Below, piece by piece: positions 47,401 through 55,097 of a stretch of DNA of 64,000 nt (positions are counted from its first letter, which is position 1; each line of letters starts with the position of its first letter). The DNA is from Bacillota bacterium (GTDB lineage: Bacteria > Bacillota > Clostridia > Acetivibrionales > DSM-1351). The translations under genes and the position numbers were made by a program. The notes under the pieces were generated by a model. It was not told the origin of the DNA. It worked only from the letters and a program-made list of their open reading frames with translations, and made no database searches. Location of the stretch: NCBI GenBank assembly GCA_023412275.1, contig JAEYNY010000135.1, positions 23,152-87,151 on the forward strand, in the 5' to 3' direction.

Positions 47401-49958
47401 ACAGTCTTAAAATGGAATTTGAATATTGTACCATGCTTTTTAAAGAAACTACTATTCAGAGGTTTATTGATATTTATATATATGTTTTAAACCAGGCTTT
47501 GCAAAACCCTGAGTTAAAATTAAAAGATTTTGAAATAGTCCCGGAGCAGGAAAAGTACAAGATGCTTTCTGAAATTAATCAAACTTCCGTAAGTTTTCCT
47601 CCTTACAGGGCATTTACCGAAATATTCAATGAACAGGTTGAAAAATATCCGGAGAAGATTGCTATAATATGTAAAAATCAAGAAATTACATATGGGGAGT
47701 TAAATAGAAAGGCTAATTCTTTAGCATGCTATTTGCTATCAAGGGGTCTGAAAAAAGAAGAGACCTGCTGTATTCTTGTGGATCGCTCCGTTGAAATGAT
47801 GATAGCCATTTTAGCAGTGTTAAAAGCAGGAGGGGCATATGTGCCTATAGACACAAGGTATCCTCAGGACAGGATATCCCGTATAATAAGCCAAAGCAAA
47901 GCCAGACTGTTAATTACAGAGGACAAGGTTTCTGAAAGGTTTGATTTTTCTGAGGCAGATCTAGAGATAGTTAATATTTTTGATAATAAGTACTTTACCG
48001 GAGAGCAAATATACATAGATACGGGTATCGAAAGAAATAATCTGGCATATCTGATATTCACATCAGGTTCCACAGGTAATCCAAAAGGTGTATATATTGA
48101 GCATGGCAATTTAATAAACTTTGTCCAGGCTATGAAAGAAAGAGTAGAATTTTCTTTTGAGAACAGATTTTTGGCCCTTGCATCCGTCTCTTTTGATTTA
48201 TCAGTATCAGAATTGCTACTACCACTGGCACATGGAGCTTCCATTGTTATAGCCACAAACGAGGAACAGCAGGACCCTGGTGTATTAATCTCAATAATCA
48301 TTAAAAATAATGTAGACTTACTGCATTTGACACCTTCAAGATTAAAAATGTTACTGGATTTTGAGGGCAGTTCTCTCATCTGGGACAGGGTAAAACTTTT
48401 GGCAGTGGGAGGAGAAGCTTTACCGGGAAATCTTCTGGTTAGCTTAAAGCAAAAATATAAAAATAAAGTCTATAATATGTACGGACCGACAGAAGCGACT
48501 GTGTGGGCTACCTCAAAGGACTTAACTTTTGATGATGTGGTAACTATAGGTAAACCTCTTCCCAATATTGAAGTTTTTGTTGTAAATCAATTTAAACAGT
48601 TATTGCCTGTAGGCGTACCCGGAGAACTTGCCATCGGTGGAAAAAATACAGGAAGAGGTTACACGGATATAGTCGAGACAGAAAGAAAGTTCTCCCGAAA
48701 TAAGTTTAATCAAAGAGCTGATGACAGAATCTACTATACAGGTGACATGGCCAGAATACTTGAAAATGGAGAAATAGAGTATTTAGGTAGGGGAGACAAT
48801 CAAGTAAAGCTAAGAGGTTATAGGATTGAACTGGAGGAAATTGAAAACCAACTTCTGAACCATAGCCTTATAAATCAGGCAGTAGTTATTCCATGGGAAG
48901 GGAAAAATGCTAACAGATACCTGTGTGCCTATGTAGTCGGAGAAAAAGACATAAATACTCAGGAGTTGAAGGACTTTTTGGCTAAAAAGTTACCTGAGTA
49001 TATGATTCCTTCTTACATCGTGCAATTAGATAAAATTCCCCTATCTCAGAATGGGAAACTTGACAGGAAGGCATTACCCGAACCTAGCGGAGATATCCTT
49101 ACACAAACAGAATATGTTGCTCCAAAGAATGAGACAGAAGACAGGTTGGTCAATATATGGCATGAAGTTCTTGGAACTGAAAGGATTGGTGTTGAAGATA
49201 ACTTTTTTGAAATAGGAGGTAATTCCATGCTTCTTATTCAAGTTCATTCAATGATAAACAGTGTTTATCCGTCAAAAGTAAGTGTGGCTGATTTGTTTAC
49301 GTACCCTACCATTTCAAAATTAACTGAGTTAATATTGAAGAAAACAGCCGATAAAAAGAAAGTCCATATAAAGACCGTTAAATTTCCGGAAGATTATTTT
49401 AGAACAGATGATAGCCCGGTAGAACATTCAACTTTTGTATTCAAGATTCCCGGAACTTTAAAAGAAGAATTAACACGCTTGACCAGTTTAAAAAATATTG
49501 AAGTACAATACATACTTTTAACCGCATATATGTATCTTTTACATGAGATATCAGAAGAAGGCGAAATCTCTGCTAATATTCTTGGGGATGCAAAGGTCGT
49601 GGACGGTGTTCGTGGATTGGACATTGATATGTCAGAGATTTCAAGTATAGAACAACTTCTGCTGACAGTTTATGAAAAATGTACAGATGAAGCTTCATAC
49701 ACATACAACTTGGTTGATGGAGATATATTTGAACTGAACAGGGACAATTATTCAATAGCATCACTTTTTTCTTTTACAGACTATAAATTAGAGAACATTT
49801 CGGACATATACGATGTCATCTTAAAAGTGAACAATTCAGATGAGGAAATAGATTTTATATGTATTTATAATCATCACAGATTGAGACAGGAAAAGGTGAT
49901 GGAAATGATAAAAACGTATATCAAGGTAATTGAAGCACTATCAGAAAATATCAATTAG
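43695..49958 (+). CDS. NRPS: half-C - A-T - C-A-T - half-C
   Basis: 2087 residues from a GTG start; the nearby ATG at 43699 is out of frame, and a GAGG site overlaps the previous stop. Residues 1-245 match only the C-terminal lobe of a C domain (EYWLKKL onward) and lack HHxxxDG. A1 (about 265-760): pocket D-S-E-L-T-A-E-V-C-K, not assigned; the acidic residues at 239 and 322 would suit a basic side chain. T1 Ser805. A complete C domain from 860 with HHIVSDG (His985/986, Asp990). A2: pocket D-L-S-H-A-G-M-V-W-K, not assigned. T2 Ser1844. Residues 1880-2087 again resemble a C-terminal lobe of a C domain without catalytic residues. The subunit adds two residues. Its first condensation probably relies on the full C domain that ends the protein encoded at 28792. 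Confidence 0.93.
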   Translation: MNDNRILETTEFENAKEYWLKKLEALSVETEIIAEAPRSARYESCTSSFDLSGKIYEKLLQISKGNDLSMFVILLECFKILFYKTSGINDISISVPVYKKADCRFNKYVIIRDFVEGGLSVKDLLLSIKQTVTEAYKYQYYPVDRIINEIDHEKTDCITRYLFMMEDIHDLELLNDIKRNSIHNDIAVTVKKEIEKLSVSIVYNSIIYTDRTIYAIFNSFGNILSQMLDNLNMYIKDIELVNDTEKNNILECLSGNVRQDKIELTLIDMVKEQVKKTPDKTALKFVSFSGDKERSITYKSLYSKSNHMAEVLNSEGYGTGHIIGIIGDRTIETVISMLAVLQAGACFLVLNPNLPKDRLEYIIKDSNIQVLLVTTQQKTGIDFEGTVIELSDYEQIPELSSENKNQVKPGDLAYIIYTSGSTGNPKGVLIEHQSIVNTITWRRNCYSFDQQDVILQIPSFSFDSSIEDLFTPLSSGSSIILIEEEHKLNIEHLKRVLLNNPVTHFLITPSYYKLFLSQLKDYLTSLRVVTVAGESFSTDLVSEHFKAFGNVRLINEYGPTENSVCSTFFELKEGCQKILIGKPIDNVTCLILNHEGKLNPVAIPGELCLAGIGLARGYMNNPSLTQERFVNSSYIEGKRIYRTGDIAVCEDDGNIRFLGRIDHQIKIRGYRIELGEIEAQIRNFQGINDVVAVVKEDSNKEKILTAFITSDIRIYTNKLKEFLSGFLPYYMVPEQITQIEEIPLTQHGKIDRKALLKINHNDRRELVLPENSMERKLVDLWAEVLGRDKSEIGVVDSFFELGGHSLSAVILIERLKKEFNQDIQLLDFIQKSSIRDTATYIMDSKQEDYIKILPAQEKEYYPLSSAQKRFYLLQSIEPDSTAHNMPIVVEIEGEVHRDKLEDTLIKMIERHEVLRTSFEVIGQSPMQKVHDNFSFSMEYYEEREEGSNEIVTNFVQPFRLDCAPLIRACLIKIEAKKYIFCIDMHHIVSDGVSTEIFINEFSEIYSDKVLEPLKVTYKDYVEWQQSVEYKNRIKNQEEYWQGKFEGEIPAVNLPYDFIRPGKQSFEGASLSFEIDSHATDGLKNLALSENATLFVVLLSIYEVFIYKITNQDDIIVGTATAGRNHADLQNIIGNFVNILALRNRINNDMSFREFLGLVKKETFEAFQNQDYQFDDLVDLLSVKRDSSRNPIFDIMFILHNMKRGDAENPEFDIRAYNFIHKKAQVDLKLQGTEDNNSLKMEFEYCTMLFKETTIQRFIDIYIYVLNQALQNPELKLKDFEIVPEQEKYKMLSEINQTSVSFPPYRAFTEIFNEQVEKYPEKIAIICKNQEITYGELNRKANSLACYLLSRGLKKEETCCILVDRSVEMMIAILAVLKAGGAYVPIDTRYPQDRISRIISQSKARLLITEDKVSERFDFSEADLEIVNIFDNKYFTGEQIYIDTGIERNNLAYLIFTSGSTGNPKGVYIEHGNLINFVQAMKERVEFSFENRFLALASVSFDLSVSELLLPLAHGASIVIATNEEQQDPGVLISIIIKNNVDLLHLTPSRLKMLLDFEGSSLIWDRVKLLAVGGEALPGNLLVSLKQKYKNKVYNMYGPTEATVWATSKDLTFDDVVTIGKPLPNIEVFVVNQFKQLLPVGVPGELAIGGKNTGRGYTDIVETERKFSRNKFNQRADDRIYYTGDMARILENGEIEYLGRGDNQVKLRGYRIELEEIENQLLNHSLINQAVVIPWEGKNANRYLCAYVVGEKDINTQELKDFLAKKLPEYMIPSYIVQLDKIPLSQNGKLDRKALPEPSGDILTQTEYVAPKNETEDRLVNIWHEVLGTERIGVEDNFFEIGGNSMLLIQVHSMINSVYPSKVSVADLFTYPTISKLTELILKKTADKKKVHIKTVKFPEDYFRTDDSPVEHSTFVFKIPGTLKEELTRLTSLKNIEVQYILLTAYMYLLHEISEEGEISANILGDAKVVDGVRGLDIDMSEISSIEQLLLTVYEKCTDEASYTYNLVDGDIFELNRDNYSIASLFSFTDYKLENISDIYDVILKVNNSDEEIDFICIYNHHRLRQEKVMEMIKTYIKVIEALSENIN
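49330..49955 (+). other. C-terminal half condensation domain-like segment
   Basis: After the last T domain, about 200 residues follow the order of a C-domain second lobe (FKIPGTLKEELTRLTSL, IEVQYILLTAYMYLLHEIS). No HHxxxDG is present and no A domain follows. Possible docking or gate-keeping element toward the PKS at 51274. Confidence 0.6.
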
Positions 49959-49972
49959 AAGGAGAATACATA

Positions 49973-51232
49973 ATGAGCAAAATTGCTTTTTTATTTCCGG
50001 GACAGGGATCCCAATATACTGGTATGGGGAAAAGCCTTTGTGATGTCCACTCTATAGCAAGAGAAACTTTTGAAGAGGCAAATGATACTTTAGGATTTGA
50101 CCTTCAAAAGTTATGTTTTGAAGGAGACGCAGAAGAACTGGCAAAAACCGAAAACACACAGCCTGCTATATTAACATTAAGCGTAGCTCAATTCCGGGTT
50201 TACAAGCAAGAATTGTGTATAGAGCCTGATTATTGTGCCGGACATAGCCTTGGAGAACTATCAGCTTTGACATGCGCAGGGGCGATTGAATTCTCGGATG
50301 CTGTTAAAATTGTAAGACAACGGGGCAGGTTTATGCAAAAGGCAGTACCTGTTGGTATAGGTGCTATGGCAGCAGTTACGGGCATAAGCAAAAGAGAGGT
50401 TGAAGAAGAGTGCCGACTAAACTATGGTAATTTAAGAGTAGTAGTTATAGCAAACTATAATTCGCCTGAACAGATTGTTATCTCAGGTCATATGGATGCA
50501 GTGAACCTCACTGGAGAGAACCTCAAGGCAAAAGGTGCAAGAATAATACCGTTAAAAGTAAGTGCACCTTTCCACAGCCCGTTAATGAACCCTGCGGCAG
50601 AAGAGCTGAAGGAAGAATTAAAAAAGTACAAATTCGGTGAACCAAAGTATCCTGTTATATCAAACGTATCCGCAAGACCTTATATTTCAAAGGAGAGCAT
50701 ACCTGAGAACCTGAAATCGCAAATAATTAGTCCCGTAAGGTGGCAGGAATCTATGGAGTTCCTACAAAGATGCGGAGTTGAGGTTCTTGTTGAAATGGGG
50801 CCTAAAACAGTATTAAAGAATCTGGCAAAAAGGAATACACCGGACATATTGGCTTATGCCTATGACAACAATGAAGATGTTTCCTCTTTGACAGAAAAGC
50901 TTAAACCTCAAAATTGTGATAATAAAGACTCAAGATTAAAACTTATAGTCAGGTGTCTTGCAATAGCAGTATGTACTAAAAACAAAAATTGGGATAACGA
51001 TGAATATGCAGTAGGTGTTGTTGAGCCATACAAGAAAGTACAGGAATTACTGGCGGAACTGGAAGGTAACAATATAGAACCTTCCCTAGAACAATTGACG
51101 GAAGCACTAAGGATGTTAAAAACAGTGTTTATTACAAAAAAGACTGATATTAATGAACAAGAAGAAAGATTTAAGCAAATATTTGACGAAACCGGTCTGG
51201 GACATCTTTTCAGGGATGCTGATTTCCAGTAA
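49973..51232 (+). CDS. Free-standing acyltransferase 2 (trans-AT, FabD-like with C-terminal extension)
   Basis: 419 residues. The catalytic residues fall at the same numbers as in E. coli FabD: Gln11 (PGQGSQ), Ser92 (GHSLGE), Arg117 and His201 (APFHS). A C-terminal extension of about 100 residues (LKLIVRCLAIAVCTKN onward) is shared with acyltransferase 1 at 10706. It sits directly before an AT-less PKS gene and near a second one (58628), so it probably loads their ACPs with malonyl, or with one of the special extender units. The canonical motif makes malonyl transfer the simplest reading. Confidence 0.92.
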   Translation: MSKIAFLFPGQGSQYTGMGKSLCDVHSIARETFEEANDTLGFDLQKLCFEGDAEELAKTENTQPAILTLSVAQFRVYKQELCIEPDYCAGHSLGELSALTCAGAIEFSDAVKIVRQRGRFMQKAVPVGIGAMAAVTGISKREVEEECRLNYGNLRVVVIANYNSPEQIVISGHMDAVNLTGENLKAKGARIIPLKVSAPFHSPLMNPAAEELKEELKKYKFGEPKYPVISNVSARPYISKESIPENLKSQIISPVRWQESMEFLQRCGVEVLVEMGPKTVLKNLAKRNTPDILAYAYDNNEDVSSLTEKLKPQNCDNKDSRLKLIVRCLAIAVCTKNKNWDNDEYAVGVVEPYKKVQELLAELEGNNIEPSLEQLTEALRMLKTVFITKKTDINEQEERFKQIFDETGLGHLFRDADFQ

Positions 51233-51262
51233 TATCACTACCGATAAATAATTATCTGATAA

Positions 51263-51270
51263 TGGGGGAT
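51263..51270 (+). promoter_or_regulatory. Ribosome binding site deciding the PKS start
   Basis: TGGGGGAT lies 3 bases before the ATG at 51274, with the G-run itself 5 bases away. The in-frame ATG at 51262 overlaps this site and would have none of its own, so 51274 is preferred. Confidence 0.6.
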
Positions 51271-51273
51271 ATA

Positions 51274-54200
51274 ATGGTTAAAAAACTTTTAGATCTGGAC
51301 AAAACAAAAACTGTCTTTAACGAACAAGATGATTTAATAAAAGCCATTTCAAACAGAGATATAGCTATAATAGGGATAGCTTGTGAATTTCCTAAAGCGT
51401 CAAATGTAGATGAGTTTTGGGAGGTTTTACGAAATGGTGTTAACTGTAGAAGCGAATTTTCAGGGCAAAGAAAGCAGGATACTGATGATTACTTGATGAG
51501 TCAAGGGAAATCACCTGACGAAATACAATACTCAAAGTATGCCCACTTTAAAGAGATAGATAAATTTGATTATGATTTTTTTCGTATATCCCCTAAGGAA
51601 GCTCAACTAATGGACCCCAAGCAAAGAATGTTTCTTGAAACTGCCTGGAAGGCAATTGAGGATTCTGGCTACGGAGGGAAAAGACTAATAGGTACCAGAA
51701 CCGGGGTGTACTTAGGATATAGTGTAGAGTTTGACTATGAATACAAGCAATTTATTGAAGCAGTTGATCCATCTCAGCGTTATCTTTCTATCCCGGGAAA
51801 TATAAAGGCTATCGTAGCAAGCAGAATTTCTTACATACTAAATCTCAGAGGGCCAAGCATGTTAATTGATACAACTTGCTCATCATCACTGGTAGCAACA
51901 CATCTGGCATGTCAGGCAATACGGAATGAAGAATGCGAAATGGCACTTTCCGGTGCAATAAAGATCAGATATCTTCCGGAGGAACCTAAGGATGGAGTAA
52001 ACATCGGAATAAGTTCTCCCCAAGGGATAACCAGAACATTTGACGATAGTTCGGATGGTCCGGGCTCGGGTGAGGGTGTTGCAGCTGTATTGCTAAAGCC
52101 ACTAAGTAAAGCGGTTGAGGATGGAGATCATATATATGCAATAATAAAAGGAACTGCAATAAATCAGGATGGGACATCTAACGGAATTTCTGCACCAAAT
52201 CCGGCAGCGCAGGAAGATGTTATAGTTAGAGCATGGAAGGACGGGAAAATAGATCCAAATACAATTTCCTACATAGAGGCTCATGGTACAGGAACAAAGT
52301 TAGGAGATCCCATCGAAATAGAAGGCATAACCAAAGCCTTCAGCAATTATACACAAAAAAAGCAGTTTTGTGCAGTGGGTTCGGTAAAAGCAAATTTGGG
52401 CCATTTAGATGATGCAGCGGGTATAGCAGGACTGATAAAAGCAGTACTAATTCTAAATAAAAAGGAAATTCCTCCGTTGCTTAATTTTTATAGACCTAAT
52501 CATAATATAGATTTTGCAAACTCACCTGTTTACATTAATGACAGGATAGTCAAGGTGTCTTCCGAGGATGCAAAAATAAGATGTGGAGTCAGTTCTTTTG
52601 GAATCAGCGGAACAAATTGTCACATGGTTTTAGAAGAGGCACCTAAAATTAAAGAAAATTTCTCAAAAATGTCAGAGCAGGTAAACGTACTTACAATCTC
52701 TGCAAAATCAAAGGAATCACTCAAACAACTGGTTCAGCTTTATAAAGATTTCTTCAGAAAGAATTCTGACAAAGACTTAAATAATGTTTGCTATACTGCA
52801 AATACGGGGAGAGAACATTCAAAATATAGATTGGCCTTAGTAGTTGCTAATGGAGAAAGTATAAAAGAGAAGTTAGATTTAATTAATTTATATAGAATTG
52901 ACACTAATAAAAGTCAAGGAGTTTTTTATGGGGAATATCAGATTGCATCCCTGTTAGATAAGTCAAAACATCAAAATGAAATTAGTGAGAATCAAAGAAG
53001 CGAACTTAGTGATATGGCAAATAAAAGTATAGATAAGTTTATAAATGATTCTCAAAAAAATATAGAACTTATGTATTATATATGTGAAAAATATATACAG
53101 GGAGCCAATGTGGAATGGGAAAGGCTATACAAAAGTGGGAGCAGCAGAAGAGTACGAATACCTACTTATCCATTTCTTAAGAACAGATGTTGGCTGGAAG
53201 TGAAAAACAAAAATAATCGTAGCACAGATGTAGCCTTGAATTCTTTCTATACAACAAAATGGGTTGAAAAAAAGCTCATAAGTGATAAGAAAGATAACAA
53301 GTTTGATGTAGTTTTAGTTCTAAAGGGCAATGAAAACTTTGGTTCAACTATTGCCGGCGAATTGAGACAGAACGGTGCATCAGTGTTTGAAGCCTCAATA
53401 GGTGACTGTTCTATTAAGAAAGCTGAGTATGAATATTTGGTAGAAAATAATGAAAATAGTTACACAAACCTTCTAAATGATTTGATGGAAGATAAGAAAT
53501 CAATACAGATTATTCACACCCTTACAATGTACAGCAGCAGAAAAATAGAAAATATATCTCAGCTTGCGGATTCACAAGAGCAGGGTGTAAAAAGCCTGTT
53601 TTATATTGTAAAAGCTATATTAAACTGTAAAATAGAACTTGATGTAGAAATAGTTTTACTTTCTGAGTATGCAAACGATGTAGTTGAAGATCAAGAAATT
53701 ATAATACCGGAAAATGCTACTTTACTTGGGTTGGGAAAAGTAATCGGACAGGAATATAGCAATATTAAGTGCAGATTTCTGGACATTGATGAGAATACAA
53801 GCATAAATAAAGTTGTAAATGAAATATCCGGTGATTTTAAGGAGTATTTAACTACTTACAGAAATGGAAAAAGGTACATAGAGGAATATATTAGTGTTAA
53901 ATTTGACAGTGTAAAAAGTAGAGGTATTAATGTCCGTGAAGGAGGAGTTTATTTAGTAAGCGGCGGTTTGGGAGGAATAGGTTTAGAGATATGCAAATAT
54001 TTCGCTTCCCATGAGAAGGTTAAATTGATCTTGCTAAATCGTTCAAAACTCCCTGAACGTGGTGAATGGGAAACTATACTTACAGAAAATAGCGATGCAA
54101 AGTTGTGCTATAAAATCAGGAGTATTACAGAAATTGAAAAATCAGGAAGTAAAGTGGATTATTATAGTATAGATATTTCTGATTTTGAGAAGATGGAAGT

Positions 54201-55074
54201 TTTAATGAAGAAAATTAAAGCATCCTATAACCAGATTAATGGTATTGTGCATAGTGCCGGAGTTGCAGGTGATGGTTTTATTCTAAACAAGGATGAAAAG
54301 ACATTTACGGAAGTATTGTTACCTAAAGTCCATGGAACATGGAACTTGGGATACTTTACCCAAAATGAGAATTTAGATTTCTTTGTAATGTTTTCTTCAT
54401 TAGCTTCAATTTTAGGAGGTCCGGGACAGGGAGATTATGTTGCCGCAAATTCTTATCTGGACTCTTTTCAAGCATACAAAAATAAAAATGGAAAAAGTGC
54501 AGTTACGATAAACTGGCCTGCTTGGAAAGAGGTAGGAATGGCGGTAGATTACGGACTTGATGTAGACAATGATTCCAAAGCCCTACAGACAGAGCAGGCT
54601 ATAGATATATTTCATAAAGCAATTCATAACCAAGTTAACAGAATAATTGTAGTAAATGCCCTTGATTCAAAAGACGGAAAGCAGGGAGAAAGCATTAATT
54701 TAGCAAATGAAATTAACGCAAAAATAATTAACGCCGAGAGTGGATATGATTATGACGATACCAATTCCAATGAGTATCAAAATGCAAAGATACTTGGTAG
54801 GGATGATGGTATTTACAGTGACACTGAAATTAAGATGGCTAAAGCTTGGGCCTATGTTTTAGGGCTCAAGGAAATAAGTATTTACAGTAGTTTTTTTGAA
54901 TTGGGCGGAGATTCATTAATTGCAATACACTTAAAGCTCCATATAAAGAAAATACTTAACAAAGATATCACTCTGCAATCTCTTATACAGAACCCCACAA
55001 TTACGGAACTGGCTAAAATAATGGATAAAGATAATATGCAAATTGATGATAAATATGAAGAATACGAATTTTAA
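51274..55074 (+). CDS. AT-less PKS module: KS-KR-ACP
   Basis: 1266 residues from the chosen start. An N-terminal helix of about 25 residues, then KS with Cys202 (TTCSSSL), EAHGTGTKLGDP and NLGHLDDAAG. The KS-side linker and the post-AT motif IPTYPFLKNRCWL are present, but only about 75 residues lie between them where an AT of about 300 should be, so the AT has been deleted. KR with VSGGLGGIG and Tyr1055 (DYVAAN). ACP with LGGDSL, Ser1214. No DH is visible, so the module should leave a beta-hydroxyl. Loading must come from a free acyltransferase; one is encoded just upstream (49973). It takes the chain from the NRPS at 43695. The acidic-aromatic tail (DDKYEEYEF) may dock to the TubC-like domain of the next gene. 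Confidence 0.94.
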   Translation: MVKKLLDLDKTKTVFNEQDDLIKAISNRDIAIIGIACEFPKASNVDEFWEVLRNGVNCRSEFSGQRKQDTDDYLMSQGKSPDEIQYSKYAHFKEIDKFDYDFFRISPKEAQLMDPKQRMFLETAWKAIEDSGYGGKRLIGTRTGVYLGYSVEFDYEYKQFIEAVDPSQRYLSIPGNIKAIVASRISYILNLRGPSMLIDTTCSSSLVATHLACQAIRNEECEMALSGAIKIRYLPEEPKDGVNIGISSPQGITRTFDDSSDGPGSGEGVAAVLLKPLSKAVEDGDHIYAIIKGTAINQDGTSNGISAPNPAAQEDVIVRAWKDGKIDPNTISYIEAHGTGTKLGDPIEIEGITKAFSNYTQKKQFCAVGSVKANLGHLDDAAGIAGLIKAVLILNKKEIPPLLNFYRPNHNIDFANSPVYINDRIVKVSSEDAKIRCGVSSFGISGTNCHMVLEEAPKIKENFSKMSEQVNVLTISAKSKESLKQLVQLYKDFFRKNSDKDLNNVCYTANTGREHSKYRLALVVANGESIKEKLDLINLYRIDTNKSQGVFYGEYQIASLLDKSKHQNEISENQRSELSDMANKSIDKFINDSQKNIELMYYICEKYIQGANVEWERLYKSGSSRRVRIPTYPFLKNRCWLEVKNKNNRSTDVALNSFYTTKWVEKKLISDKKDNKFDVVLVLKGNENFGSTIAGELRQNGASVFEASIGDCSIKKAEYEYLVENNENSYTNLLNDLMEDKKSIQIIHTLTMYSSRKIENISQLADSQEQGVKSLFYIVKAILNCKIELDVEIVLLSEYANDVVEDQEIIIPENATLLGLGKVIGQEYSNIKCRFLDIDENTSINKVVNEISGDFKEYLTTYRNGKRYIEEYISVKFDSVKSRGINVREGGVYLVSGGLGGIGLEICKYFASHEKVKLILLNRSKLPERGEWETILTENSDAKLCYKIRSITEIEKSGSKVDYYSIDISDFEKMEVLMKKIKASYNQINGIVHSAGVAGDGFILNKDEKTFTEVLLPKVHGTWNLGYFTQNENLDFFVMFSSLASILGGPGQGDYVAANSYLDSFQAYKNKNGKSAVTINWPAWKEVGMAVDYGLDVDNDSKALQTEQAIDIFHKAIHNQVNRIIVVNALDSKDGKQGESINLANEINAKIINAESGYDYDDTNSNEYQNAKILGRDDGIYSDTEIKMAKAWAYVLGLKEISIYSSFFELGGDSLIAIHLKLHIKKILNKDITLQSLIQNPTITELAKIMDKDNMQIDDKYEEYEF
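52846..53080 (+). other. Deletion scar where the acyltransferase domain is missing
   Basis: A low-complexity, lysine- and asparagine-rich segment of about 75 residues between the KS-side linker (NTGREHSKYRLALVV) and the post-AT linker (YIQGANVEWERLY). There is no GQG or GHSxG motif. Confidence 0.65.
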
Positions 55075-55097
55075 CCATCTTCTACAGGAGGGAAATC

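Noticed and set aside
47864..48379. 171-codon minus-strand open frame
   Set aside because: It is antisense to a conserved adenylation domain, and the translation has no recognisable pattern. The same holds for 19638-20168 and 8087-8488.
51262..51273. Earlier in-frame start for the AT-less PKS
   Set aside because: The G-rich binding site falls inside these codons and serves the ATG at 51274.
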